This document shows positions 8,851-17,893 of a stretch of 47,345 nt of DNA, piece by piece (within the stretch, counting starts at the first letter, position 1; each line of letters begins with the position of its first letter). Source of the stretch: Candidatus Epulonipiscium sp. (GTDB lineage Bacteria; Bacillota; Clostridia; Lachnospirales; Defluviitaleaceae). The notes under the pieces are model-generated. The model was given only the letters and a program-made list of their open reading frames with translations, was not told the origin of the DNA and made no database searches. The translations under genes were made by a program, and so were the position numbers. The stretch lies in contig JAAYML010000083.1 in the NCBI GenBank assembly GCA_012521395.1, forward strand, positions 1-47,345, given 5' to 3'.

Positions 8851-9852
8851 ATGAACAGGAAGAAAACATGCATTCTTATGCTTCTTATCATGGTTATGAT
8901 CGGTGCGTGTTTTTCAGGATGCAGCAAAGAAGATTTGACAGTTGTAAGACTGAATGAAGTTGTACATTCTGTATTCTACGCTCCTCAATATGTGGCAATA
9001 GAAAAAGGATTTTTTGAAGAAGAAGGCCTTAAAATCGAACTTACATCAGGCTGGGGTGCTGATAAATCCATGGCAGCCCTAATTTCAGGCGACGCCGATA
9101 TAGGAATGATGGGAACTGAAGCAGCAATTTATGTTTACAATCAGGGAAAAGAAAACTATGGCGTTATCTTTGCTCAACAAACTCAAAGAGCAGGTAACTT
9201 TTTAATCAGCCGTGAGAATGAAAAAGATTTCCAATGGACCGACCTTAAAGGTAAAACCGTTATTGGCGGTCGTCCCGGTGGAATGCCTCAAATGGTCTTT
9301 GAGTATATTTTAAAACAAAATGGCTTAAAACCTTTTGAAGACGTTGAAATTATTACAAATTTGCAATTCACTGCAACGGCAGGGGCCTTTGTCAGCGGCA
9401 CAGGCGATTATACCATTGAATTTGAACCAACCGCTTCTACTCTTGAAGAACAAAACAACGGTTATGTTGTTGCTTCATTAGGAACTGCCAGTGGTAAAGT
9501 TCCTTATACTGTCTTTATGGCATCTAAAGAATATATTGAAAATAATCCAGAAATCATTCAGAAATTCACCAATGCTTTTTATAAAGGTCAAGTATGGGTT
9601 AAAGAACACTCTCCGGAAGAAATTGCAGAAGTTATCCATCCTCAATTTAAAGAAACCGATAAAGAACTTTTAGTTAAAATTATTAGAAGATATAAGGAAC
9701 AAGATACCTGGTGTGAAACACCCATCATGGATCCGGAAGGACTTGAACTGCTTCAGGATATTTTAGAAAGCGCCGGAGAATTAGATAAGAGAGTACCTTA
9801 TGACGCTATCGTCACCACAGAATTTGCAGAAAAAGCCATCGAAAATAACTAA
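8851..9852 (+). CDS. ABC transporter substrate-binding lipoprotein (NMT1/SsuA-like)
   Basis: The protein has 333 aa. A lipoprotein signal peptide ends in the lipobox FSGC, with lipidated Cys24. The mature part has the periplasmic-binding fold of the SsuA/TauA/ThiY group: VHSVFYAPQYVAIEKGFFEEEGL near the start, ISGDADIGMMGTEAA, and LKGKTVIGGRPGG. Such proteins bind sulfonates, taurine, nitrate or thiamine precursors; the ligand cannot be told here. It stands alone between terminators, with no permease or ATPase beside it. A matching permease-ATPase pair without a binding protein lies at 18886-20458, a plausible partner. The RBS is AAAGGGGG. Confidence 0.9.
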   Translation: MNRKKTCILMLLIMVMIGACFSGCSKEDLTVVRLNEVVHSVFYAPQYVAIEKGFFEEEGLKIELTSGWGADKSMAALISGDADIGMMGTEAAIYVYNQGKENYGVIFAQQTQRAGNFLISRENEKDFQWTDLKGKTVIGGRPGGMPQMVFEYILKQNGLKPFEDVEIITNLQFTATAGAFVSGTGDYTIEFEPTASTLEEQNNGYVVASLGTASGKVPYTVFMASKEYIENNPEIIQKFTNAFYKGQVWVKEHSPEEIAEVIHPQFKETDKELLVKIIRRYKEQDTWCETPIMDPEGLELLQDILESAGELDKRVPYDAIVTTEFAEKAIENN

Positions 9853-9873
9853 ATGGTAAATATGATATAGACA

Positions 9874-9903
9874 GAAAAACCATGGTTATAACCATGGTTT
9901 TTC
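9874..9903. terminator. Bidirectional terminator, perfect 30-base dyad
   Basis: The arms GAAAAACCATGGTTA and TAACCATGGTTTTTC are exact reverse complements. It sits between the convergent lipoprotein gene and fprA. Confidence 0.85.
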
Positions 9904-9912
9904 TCTTTCATA

Positions 9913-11100
9913 TTAAAAAGCTTTTGCAATCTGAGCGCCAAATTCTTCACATTCTTTTAAGGCATTTTCATCTGGTGTCCACATCACTTTCTTTCCTTCG
10001 TTAATCAACTCAAAACCGCTTTCTTTTAAAAGATTAGAGATAATTTTTACAGCTTGTCCTCCCCAGCCATAGCTTCCGAATGCTGCTGCTTTTTTGTTCT
10101 TAAAAGCTAAACCTTTTATCATTTCTAAAATGCCTGCAACGGAAGATAAGATTCCATTGTTAATCGTCGAAGAGCCCACCAGAATTGCTTTTGACTTAAA
10201 TACTTCTGTGATAATATCATTTTTATCTGTTTTGCCAGCATTAAAAAGTTTGATAACCACTTCACTGTCAGCAGCCCGGATTCCTTTTTTGATTGCTTCA
10301 GCCATTTTTTTCGTATTGTCCCACATCGTATCATAAATAATTGTGATTTGATTTTCCTGATAATTGTCTGCCCAACTTAAGTACTTTTCTATAATCTGGG
10401 CAGGATTATCCCGCCATATAACGCCATGGCTTGTACAAATCATATTAAGAGGCAAATTAAAACTCAGGACTTCTTTAATCTTTTCTGTCACCAAAGCACT
10501 AAAAGGTGTCAGGATATTGGCATAATATTTTATAGCTTCCTGGTAAAGTGCGCATTGATCCGCTAAGTCATTATAAATTTCTTCTGTAGCATAATGCTGA
10601 CCAAAAGCATCATTACTAAATAAAATATTTTCTCCTGTAAGATAAGTGAACATACTGTCAGGCCAGTGAAGCATTCTGGCTTCAATAAAAATCAATTCTT
10701 TTTTTCCTAAACTTAATTTATCACCTGTCTTTACCACGTTAAAATTCCAGTCTTTGTGATATTGGCCTTTTAAGGAAGTTGCTGCATTTTTTGTACAATA
10801 TATTGGAGTTTCAGGTATTGCATTCATCAATTGGAGCAGTGCACCAGAGTGGTCAACTTCTCCATGATTAATAATAATATAATCAATTTCATTTAAATCT
10901 ATTTCTTTTTTCAAGTTTGCTACAAATTCTTTATCAAATGGACTCCATACGGTATCGATTAAAGCTGTTTTTTCATCCCTTACCAGGTAGCAATTATAGG
11001 AAGAACCCCTGTGAGTCGAATATTCTTCACCATGAAAGGTCCGAAGTTCCCAGTCTCTTATTCCAACCCAGGTCACACTTTCCGTAATTTTAACTCCCAT
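9913..11100 (-). CDS. fprA: FprA-family A-type flavodiiron protein
   Basis: Flavodiiron proteins reduce O2 to water or NO to N2O, protecting anaerobes. The N-terminal metallo-beta-lactamase-like domain carries the diiron ligands HGEVDHSG (about residues 79-86) and further His/Asp around LHWPDSMFTY and FSNDAFGQH. The C-terminal flavodoxin domain starts near 253 with TIIYDTMWDNTKKMAEAI and contains GSYGWGGQA. Length is 395 aa, standard for the two-domain class with no rubredoxin extension. It is monocistronic and divergent from DAHP synthase, with a 246-base gap that shows no recognised operator. Confidence 0.95.
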   Translation of the reverse strand: MGVKITESVTWVGIRDWELRTFHGEEYSTHRGSSYNCYLVRDEKTALIDTVWSPFDKEFVANLKKEIDLNEIDYIIINHGEVDHSGALLQLMNAIPETPIYCTKNAATSLKGQYHKDWNFNVVKTGDKLSLGKKELIFIEARMLHWPDSMFTYLTGENILFSNDAFGQHYATEEIYNDLADQCALYQEAIKYYANILTPFSALVTEKIKEVLSFNLPLNMICTSHGVIWRDNPAQIIEKYLSWADNYQENQITIIYDTMWDNTKKMAEAIKKGIRAADSEVVIKLFNAGKTDKNDIITEVFKSKAILVGSSTINNGILSSVAGILEMIKGLAFKNKKAAAFGSYGWGGQAVKIISNLLKESGFELINEGKKVMWTPDENALKECEEFGAQIAKAF

Positions 11101-11346
11101 CTTTCATCCTCCTTGTTATTATTTTTATTTAGAAAAAGTTTGCTGTTTATAGAAAATTTTTAAGCCGCAATTTAAACCCTTTTAAGCTTTTAACATATAT
11201 TATTTAGTATTAATTCAATTGTTTTTTCTATTCAAATTGATATTGACAAAATTCTTAATCCATAATAAAATGTTCCAAATTTATTCAATATAAATGATTA
11301 AATATTTTTAACTTTGTATATTATATCAATAGAAAGGGAATAGGAG

Positions 11347-12375
11347 ATGAGTTTTAATTATATCAGAAAAATTCCTTCATCCGAAGAAATTATTAACGAA
11401 ATTCCTTTCTCTAAGGAACTGGCTTCTATTAAGCAAAACAGAGATATAGAAATCCGGTCTGTCTTTGAGAGAAAAAGTGATAAGTTTATTCTCATTATTG
11501 GTCCCTGCTCTGCCCATGACGAAGACGCAGTTTGCGATTATGTAAACCGTCTTGCCAGGGTGCAGGAAAAAGTAAAAGAAAAAATTATTATTATTCCAAG
11601 AATCTATACCAATAAGCCAAGAACAACCGGTGAAGGCTACAAGGGTATGCTTCACCAGCCTGACCCCACGGATAAACCCAACATATTAGAAGGTTTAAAA
11701 GCTATAAGAAGAATGCATATCCGGGCCATTTCGGAATCTCATTTAACACCAGCTGATGAAATGCTTTACCCGGAAAATTATACTTATTTGCAAGACGTAT
11801 TAAGCTATGTAGCTATTGGGGCAAGATCCGTAGAAAACCAACAGCACCGCTTAACCGTCAGCGGCATGGATATACCAGTGGGTATGAAAAATCCGACCAG
11901 TGGTGACACCTCGGTTATGTTAAATGCTATCTATGCGGCCCAACATGGTCATACTTTCCTCTATCAAGGCTGGGAAGTATCAACCACAGGTAACCCTCTT
12001 GCCCATGCAATCCTTCGGGGAGCAATTAATCATTACGGAAGAAATATTCCCAATTACCATTACGAAGATATGATGAATCTGGCAATGGACTATGAAGAAC
12101 GGGCTCTTACCAACCCTGCTATCCTTGTGGATACTAATCATGCCAATTCCATGAAAAAATACAAGGAACAACCACGTATTGTTAAGGAAATACTCCACAG
12201 CAGAAAAATATCTCCCATATTAAAAGATATGGTAAAAGGTTTAATGATTGAAAGCTATATCGAAGAAGGCTGCCAAGCTCCTGACGGAAAAGTTTATGGA
12301 AAATCTATAACAGATCCCTGCCTGGACTGGGAAGATTCCGAAAAATTAATTTATTATATTGCTGATAATATATAA
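11347..12375 (+). CDS. aroF: 3-deoxy-7-phosphoheptulonate synthase (AroFGH type)
   Basis: DAHP synthase condenses phosphoenolpyruvate and erythrose 4-phosphate in the first step of the shikimate pathway. Family motifs in order: LIIGPCSAHDEDAV (about residues 50-63), IIPRIYTNKPRTTGEGYKG, SVENQQHRLTVSG, GMKNPTSGD and LVDTNHANSMKKY. These mark the class I-alpha, AroG-like type, which is usually feedback inhibited. Length is 342 aa. The gene is alone, with no other aro gene nearby. I looked for a T-box leader upstream and saw none. It ends in a strong hairpin shared with hydF. Confidence 0.96.
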   Translation: MSFNYIRKIPSSEEIINEIPFSKELASIKQNRDIEIRSVFERKSDKFILIIGPCSAHDEDAVCDYVNRLARVQEKVKEKIIIIPRIYTNKPRTTGEGYKGMLHQPDPTDKPNILEGLKAIRRMHIRAISESHLTPADEMLYPENYTYLQDVLSYVAIGARSVENQQHRLTVSGMDIPVGMKNPTSGDTSVMLNAIYAAQHGHTFLYQGWEVSTTGNPLAHAILRGAINHYGRNIPNYHYEDMMNLAMDYEERALTNPAILVDTNHANSMKKYKEQPRIVKEILHSRKISPILKDMVKGLMIESYIEEGCQAPDGKVYGKSITDPCLDWEDSEKLIYYIADNI

Positions 12376-12404
12376 AAAAGCAGGAAATTCTTCTCCTGCT
12401 TTTT
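12375..12404. terminator. Bidirectional terminator between DAHP synthase and hydF
   Basis: An 11-bp perfect stem (AAAAAGCAGGA / TCCTGCTTTTT) with an 8-base loop and T-rich flanks separates the two convergent genes. Confidence 0.85.
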
Positions 12405-12411
12405 ATTATTT

Positions 12412-13614
12412 TTAATTTAAGTTATTCTTTTGAAAAATTTTTATACTCCTGTCTAAAATCCCTGTAAGATATGCCAATACAATTCCATAGTTTGTAATCT
12501 TAATATGATTTTCCTGACAAATTTTAATTCTGGTTTTCATTGCTTTTTCATTCATCATACATCCGCCACAATGAATGATTAAATCATATTGCTTTAAATC
12601 CTCTGGAAAATCGTGTCCTGCTGTAAATTCAAACACCAGACGTTTCCCCAGTTTTTTTTGCAACATAGAAGGAATTTTTACCTTGCCTATATCCTCATGG
12701 GAACTTGTGTGACTACAGCTTTCAGCAATTAATATCTTTGCATTCTCACTTAAATTTTTTATTGCTGAAATGCCTTCTAAAAAAACATCCAATTCCCCTT
12801 TATATCTGGCAAATAAAATCGAAAAACTTGTTAACATAATTTCTTCGGGCACCAAGCTGTCAACCTTCTTAAAAATTTGTGAATCCGTTATAACCAAGTC
12901 AATCTGTTTTAAATCCTTTAATGCTTCTTCTAATTCTGTATCTCTTACCACATAACTTTTAATTCCATGGTCTAAACAATCTCTAATCACCTGAACCTGA
13001 GGTAAAATCAGCCTGCCCTTAGGCGCTTCAGAATCAAGCGGTATAACCAGGACGACTGTACCATTATAAGGTACTAAATCGCCCAGTATCGTTTTTTCTG
13101 TTTCCTGGCTTTTTAATTTATCTATTAATACATTTTTCAAATGAGTTATAGAGTCTTCATCATGAACCGATACAAAAACTGCTTCTTTATACTTTTCTTT
13201 TAAGGCCTGTACTTTTTCTTCAGTTATGGAATCCACCTTATTAATGACTAAAGAATGAGCTATATTAAACTTTTTAAAGTCATCTGCCATTTTTTTATAG
13301 GCCATTTCATCAATATCATTGGCATCCATAATATAAAGGGCATAATCTGCCCTCTGAAGCATTTTAAGACTTTGTTTTATTCTTAACTCCCCCAACTCTG
13401 TCTTATCATCAAGACCTGCAGTATCGATGACAACCACCGGACCAAAAGGTATTAATTCCATGGACTTAATAATTGGATCTGTCGTGGTTCCTTTTACAGA
13501 AGACACAATAGAAACATCTTGTCCCAGGAGAGCATTAAAAATCGAAGACTTGCCTGAATTGGTTTTTCCATATAAAACAATGTGTTTTCTGTTTGCTCTT
13601 GGTGTTTGATTCAT
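12412..13614 (-). CDS. hydF: [FeFe] hydrogenase maturation GTPase HydF
   Basis: HydF is the scaffold on which the diiron subcluster is assembled and passed to apo-hydrogenase. The N-terminal GTPase has a P-loop (GKTNSGKSS, about residues 16-24), switch TTTDP, DTAG and NKVD. The C-terminal cluster-binding region shows ESCSHTSSHED and HCGGCMMN, matching the CxH...HCxxC signature of the [4Fe-4S] site. Length is 400 aa. It follows hydE by nine bases, so the two form one unit. The third maturase, hydG, is not in this window. Confidence 0.96.
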   Translation of the reverse strand: MNQTPRANRKHIVLYGKTNSGKSSIFNALLGQDVSIVSSVKGTTTDPIIKSMELIPFGPVVVIDTAGLDDKTELGELRIKQSLKMLQRADYALYIMDANDIDEMAYKKMADDFKKFNIAHSLVINKVDSITEEKVQALKEKYKEAVFVSVHDEDSITHLKNVLIDKLKSQETEKTILGDLVPYNGTVVLVIPLDSEAPKGRLILPQVQVIRDCLDHGIKSYVVRDTELEEALKDLKQIDLVITDSQIFKKVDSLVPEEIMLTSFSILFARYKGELDVFLEGISAIKNLSENAKILIAESCSHTSSHEDIGKVKIPSMLQKKLGKRLVFEFTAGHDFPEDLKQYDLIIHCGGCMMNEKAMKTRIKICQENHIKITNYGIVLAYLTGILDRSIKIFQKNNLN

Positions 13615-13623
13615 ATAATCCTC

Positions 13624-14676
13624 CTAATTAACTGCCCCGCTAAACATTAAATGATCTCCTCTGGAAAGATCAAGGGTAAAACCTGCTTTTCTGATTCTAT
13701 TTTCAATGCACATTCGGCATTCAGCTGCTTCATCCCCTGTACAGATTTTACCATCATAAAGAGCATACTTATCTCTTACATCGACAGGAGACAAATTAGG
13801 CATAATAACGTTTGCCCCAGCTTCTAAACCTTTTTCTCTTCCTATAGGATCTATGGTTCCCAAAGCAGTTGTAGATGGCAACAAGACCGTAGGCAGTAAA
13901 AGTCTTACCAGAGCAAGTAATATCGTTGTCATTTCAACTGTACCTGCCTTTTCATCCCTAAAAATCGTATCTTTATGCGGTATAAACGGACCAATGCCAA
14001 CCATGTGAGGCTCTAATTCTTTTAAAAATCTTAAATCTTTAACGTAATGCTCATAGGTCTGATTAGGCAACCCCACCATAAAACCTGCTCCGACTTGATA
14101 GCCAATTTCTTTTAAATTCCACAAACACTGGATCCTGTTTTCAAACGATGCTCCCGGATGGATCTTTTCGTACAATTCCTTATCAGCCGTTTCATGCCTT
14201 AAAAGATAGCGGTCTGCGCCTGCTTCATAATATTTTTTATAAGACTCATAGGATTTTTCCCCTAAAGAAAGGGTAATGGCACAGTCTGGATATTTGTTTT
14301 TTATTTGTTTAATGATTTCAACCATTTTTTCATCGCTGTAATAGGGATCTTCCCCACCTTGAAGTACAAAAGTCCTATATCCTAAAATATAGCCTGTCTC
14401 ACAACATTCTAGAATTTGATCAAGGGTCAGTCTGTACCTTTTAGCGTATTTATTCCCAGCCTGAATTCCGCAGTAGCTGCAATTTCTGCTGCAATAATTT
14501 GTAAATTCAATTAATCCTCTTAAAAAAACTTTATCTCCATAATATTTTTTTCTCGTTTCTAAAGCTTTGAGTTTAAGATAAACAATATCTTCTTCATTTA
14601 TTCCTTTAAGAAGTTCAAGTAACTCTTTATCTTCAAGATTATTTTGTTTGTATAATTTATCAATTAGTCGTTTCAT
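13624..14676 (-). CDS. hydE: [FeFe] hydrogenase maturation radical SAM protein HydE
   Basis: HydE is a radical SAM enzyme needed to build the H-cluster diiron unit. The CxxxCxxC motif reads CSRNCSYCGI (about residues 62-71), followed by a TIM-barrel with VLQGGEDPYY and the GxGFMVGLPNQT segment. A C-terminal cysteine set (CTGDEAAECRMCIENR) matches the optional second cluster site. Length is 350 aa. Its first 17 bases overlap the upstream acyltransferase end, implying translational coupling to the lipid genes at 14660-17591. HydF follows directly. Confidence 0.96.
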   Translation of the reverse strand: MKRLIDKLYKQNNLEDKELLELLKGINEEDIVYLKLKALETRKKYYGDKVFLRGLIEFTNYCSRNCSYCGIQAGNKYAKRYRLTLDQILECCETGYILGYRTFVLQGGEDPYYSDEKMVEIIKQIKNKYPDCAITLSLGEKSYESYKKYYEAGADRYLLRHETADKELYEKIHPGASFENRIQCLWNLKEIGYQVGAGFMVGLPNQTYEHYVKDLRFLKELEPHMVGIGPFIPHKDTIFRDEKAGTVEMTTILLALVRLLLPTVLLPSTTALGTIDPIGREKGLEAGANVIMPNLSPVDVRDKYALYDGKICTGDEAAECRMCIENRIRKAGFTLDLSRGDHLMFSGAVN

Positions 14677-15142
14677 TTTTAGCCTCTTTCTTAATTTGAA
14701 AATTTTTTTCCCACTCTAACATCATTTCTTTTGCTTCTTTCCTTAGCTTTTCAAACTCATCTTTTAAATCTTGCTTATCTACAGTAATCGGATCATGAAC
14801 ATATACATTAATATCATTAAAAGGAAGGGGAATAATAAATTTATCCCATCTATGTTTTAAAATGATTTTTCTTTTCACATATATGGATACAGGAACGACT
14901 CGTCTTTTTGCAAAAAGCGCTACGGCAAAAGGAAAAACTTTAGGCTCATGTAAAGGACCTAAAGGACCATCAAAAGTGATTGCTACACTTGCCTGTGCTT
15001 CATCTTTAATTATTTTTCTAATCCTCAAAAAATAATTTCCATCTTTTGATTCATCAGGAACCTGGATAGGTGTATAACCAAATTTTTTACATATATTTGA
15101 TATATAACCGCCTCTTCTGTTTTCAGTTGTAATAACACACAA
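14660..15142 (-). CDS. DUF374-type lysophospholipid acyltransferase, main part
   Basis: From the TTG at 15142 the frame encodes 160 aa with the core of the DUF374 LPLAT family: ENRRGGYISNICKKFGY, then AITFDGPLGPLHEPK and VPVSIYVK. The family acylates lysophospholipids or similar membrane lipids. Members are usually ~210 aa and begin with a WHG motif before this part. That motif is present in the same frame just upstream (see 15143-15327), so the 160-aa form is probably not the original product. An AGAGGAG lies five bases before the TTG, so a short form could still be translated. It lies between a glycosyltransferase and hydE. Confidence 0.75.
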   Translation of the reverse strand: MCVITTENRRGGYISNICKKFGYTPIQVPDESKDGNYFLRIRKIIKDEAQASVAITFDGPLGPLHEPKVFPFAVALFAKRRVVPVSIYVKRKIILKHRWDKFIIPLPFNDINVYVHDPITVDKQDLKDEFEKLRKEAKEMMLEWEKNFQIKKEAKNETTN

Positions 15143-15327
15143 CTTTTCTCCTCTTAAAAGGGGATAAAAGCTATAACTACAACCATGCCAAAAAGAAAAA
15201 ACAAATTTTTCTTCATAGTCTGATTTAAAAAATTCCCCATGACCTTCTATGATTATTTTACTACTCTTATATACTAAACGGATATAGCTTGTAAAGAAAA
15301 AACTAAGGATGTTTTGAATAAAAGCAT
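15143..15327 (-). pseudogene. N-terminal part of the acyltransferase, apparent frameshift
   Basis: The frame of the acyltransferase stays open upstream to a stop near 15348 and encodes the family's FSFWHG motif and an Ile/Arg/Lys-rich N-terminal helix, yet holds no ATG, GTG or TTG before 15142. An ATG at 15327 overlaps the glycosyltransferase stop (TAATG) but is in another frame and meets a stop after 17 codons. One extra T in the T6 run at 15302-15297 would join the two and give a normal ~221-aa enzyme. Either the gene is shifted, the base is a sequencing error, the tract slips, or a rare start (ATA/ATT behind GGAGGAG) is used. Confidence 0.6.
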
Positions 15328-17591
15328 TAACTATGGTAATCTCCTCCTACTTTTGCTGCATTTTTATCAAAGGCAAGCATTTCTTCTTGCATCTTTAAAA
15401 GGCCATAATATACCTTTTCAGCTTTTTTGGCCATATTGTCAATTGAAAATCCTTTAGAAAAATCATAAGCCTTTTGACTCATCGTCTCTCTAAGCTCATC
15501 GTTTTCAATTAATTCAATTACTTTTTCTCCCCAAAGTTTTATATCTTCTTTTGTTTTAAATCCGTTTTCCCCTTCTATAATCATATCATCGGTCCCACTG
15601 GATCGAACAGCAACGACAGGACAATGACCTGCCATCGCTTCTAAAAGTACCATCCCTTGTGTTTCGGAACGGGAAGCAAAAACAAAAATATTCGCAGCTT
15701 CATAATAATAAATTATTTCTTTAGGGTCAATGGTACCTAACAACAAAACCGTATCACGAAGGTTATAATTATCAATAGTCTCTTGTAACTTCTGCTTTTC
15801 AGGACCATCTCCAACAATAAGGCATTTAAATTTCTTCTTTGTATTTTCACGGACATATTTTATTCCATCAAGAAGGAAAGATAAGTTCTTCTCTTTTGTT
15901 AATCTTGATACAGAAATCAATAAAACTTCTCCTTCAGTTGCAAGCACTTTACGTATATTTTCTACTTTGTTAAAGTCCATTTTTTCATATGATTCAAACT
16001 CAATACCTGTTGGCATCACTTCAACTGGTCTTATAACCCCTATTTGTTTTAAATAATCTTTAGCACTTTGCGTAGGCGCAATAATCAAACTGCAATCCTG
16101 AGCGAACTTTTTAATGATTTTATGAGGAATCGTGCTTTTGAAAAATTCACTTCCTATAGGCACATTGTGCGCATATTTTTCAAATCTGGTATGATAGGTA
16201 AATACAACCGGCAATTTATGTTTTCTGCCCAGTTTAACCCCTTTATGCCCCATACCAAAAGGATGATGTACATGAACAATATCTATATTTTTTGCAAGGA
16301 ATTCTCTTTCAATTTCTTTAAGGAACACATTTACAATAGGAAAATCAAATTGATCCGTCTCATAATATGTAATCAGTTTACACCGGATTACACTCTCATC
16401 ATCGTTATATCCCTGGGGGTATTCGGGAGCAAAAATATATACATTATGACCTAACTTTCTAAGTCCTCTTGAAAGTCTTTCAATAGAAATGGGAACTCCC
16501 CCTACAAAAGGAAAGTAATTATTAGTAAACATTGCAATATTCAGTTTTTTATTTTGATAACCTTCATCTATATTGATGTCAAAGTCGCTATAATAATCCA
16601 CTTCTTTTGTAAACTTGATATAAATTAATGAAATAAGAATATATATTATATTGATAACCAGCAGGATATTAACAAAATTAATCTTAAATAAAGAATATAA
16701 ATAAAAAACCTTACTCGACAGAGATTCCCAAAAGCCTCCGGCGGTTTGTTCATCGAACCTTTTAACTTCAACAACAGCATTATCACCAGAAAGCTTTACC
16801 TTTAAATAATGATAATAACTGTTTGGATTGTCCAATAAAAGCGGACCTCCGGCGCCGCCAGTAATGTAATAAGGAACGCCTTCAATTATTTTTTGATCAT
16901 ATACCCCAATATTCGAAGAAAATACGCCTGTTACATTCTTTTCTGAAAAAGTTTTAATTAAAAAATTACAAAATTCCTTGTCTTTAATACATAAATCCTT
17001 AACTTGTGAAGCTTCGATATTATCTGGTTTGTAAAGAGGTTTATTCATGAAAACAAATCGATTTTTATAATGGCTTGCTTTATCAAGTTCTTCAATCAAC
17101 CAATCTTTTTGCCATGCCTGTGATGTATGGCCTGTTGTATCCATAAAAATAAAATAACTGTCTTCCGTAGCAAAAGAAAAGTAAAGGGGCCCAAAATGCT
17201 TATAGTACCTCAACGCACCATCTTCAGAAACTTCCCCTTCTCCTACTGCTGTAATAAAAGGGATATTTAATTTGCTGATGGATTTATTTAAAATACGGTA
17301 TTTATTTCTGGAACCATCTGCTAAAGCATTTCCTGTTGAAATAATAAAATCTACCTCTTCTTTATTAAGCATACCAATATGTTTCTTATCAAATCTTTCT
17401 ACAGAACTCTTAATGTCTCCTATTACTGCAAAAGTAATTTCGTCTTTTTCTTTACACTTTTCTTGTATCTTTTTTATATTATTATAATTTAAAGATTGGA
17501 AGTTCAAGCCGAAACAAACAATATATATTTTATAAGAAATTAGCAATAACAAAAGAACTAAACTAAAGCATAAATAAATCTTTTTTTTCAT
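15327..17591 (-). CDS. GT4 glycosyltransferase fused to a degenerate metallophosphatase domain
   Basis: The 754-aa protein has TM1 (about residues 5-27), a metallophosphoesterase-like fold (50-285), TM2 (about 303-327) and a family-4 glycosyltransferase (350-735). The GT part has NNYFPFVGGVPISIERL, HVHHPFGMGHKG and the donor-site E-x7-E (ETQGMVLLE). It resembles diacylglycerol glucosyltransferases. In the phosphatase part only the first Asp survives (GDIK, 58-61). TGN stands for TGD (86-88), GEGE for GNHE (117-120), MNKPLY for the xHxPLY-type histidine motif (182-187) and SNIG for GHxH (226-229), so it is probably inactive. Topology suggests this domain is outside and the GT inside. It begins a unit with the acyltransferase and hydEF. 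Confidence 0.88.
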   Translation of the reverse strand: MKKKIYLCFSLVLLLLLISYKIYIVCFGLNFQSLNYNNIKKIQEKCKEKDEITFAVIGDIKSSVERFDKKHIGMLNKEEVDFIISTGNALADGSRNKYRILNKSISKLNIPFITAVGEGEVSEDGALRYYKHFGPLYFSFATEDSYFIFMDTTGHTSQAWQKDWLIEELDKASHYKNRFVFMNKPLYKPDNIEASQVKDLCIKDKEFCNFLIKTFSEKNVTGVFSSNIGVYDQKIIEGVPYYITGGAGGPLLLDNPNSYYHYLKVKLSGDNAVVEVKRFDEQTAGGFWESLSSKVFYLYSLFKINFVNILLVINIIYILISLIYIKFTKEVDYYSDFDINIDEGYQNKKLNIAMFTNNYFPFVGGVPISIERLSRGLRKLGHNVYIFAPEYPQGYNDDESVIRCKLITYYETDQFDFPIVNVFLKEIEREFLAKNIDIVHVHHPFGMGHKGVKLGRKHKLPVVFTYHTRFEKYAHNVPIGSEFFKSTIPHKIIKKFAQDCSLIIAPTQSAKDYLKQIGVIRPVEVMPTGIEFESYEKMDFNKVENIRKVLATEGEVLLISVSRLTKEKNLSFLLDGIKYVRENTKKKFKCLIVGDGPEKQKLQETIDNYNLRDTVLLLGTIDPKEIIYYYEAANIFVFASRSETQGMVLLEAMAGHCPVVAVRSSGTDDMIIEGENGFKTKEDIKLWGEKVIELIENDELRETMSQKAYDFSKGFSIDNMAKKAEKVYYGLLKMQEEMLAFDKNAAKVGGDYHS

Positions 17592-17893
17592 TACTTAAGC
17601 CTCCTGATAAGGATTATCCCCTGCTATTCATTTCCTACTCTATTTTCATATGATACTCTAATCGTTTAATCATTACAAGCATAGAAAATCCATAAGCTTT
17701 AAGTTTTATTTTAATATTTATTCTCCAAAATTACAACCTAACAAAAATTTTAAAGAAATAAAGAAAACTGTTAAACAATATATAAAATTATATGATAATC
17801 CGTTTAAATTTTATATTTTTGCTTCTCTTCTATATTATTATATACTAATATGAATAAGAAAACTTATTAATACACACAGAAAAGGGGATTGAC
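17592..17893. other. Divergent intergenic region
   Basis: About 300 AT-rich bases separate the glycosyltransferase and the AEC transporter, which are divergent. The only recognisable element is a probable promoter for the rightward gene: TTGCTT (17819-17824), 16 bases, TATACT (17841-17846). No gene or RNA motif is seen. Confidence 0.45.

Noticed and set aside
11101-11346. Possible T-box or other leader riboswitch before DAHP synthase
   Set aside because: I looked for the T-box core and antiterminator and for paired stems with a terminator; nothing beyond AT-rich sequence and a normal ribosome-binding site was found.
16068-16454. 128-aa open frame on the plus strand opposite the glycosyltransferase
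   Set aside because: It is a mirror of the well-supported glycosyltransferase coding strand, has no ribosome-binding site and no recognisable motif.
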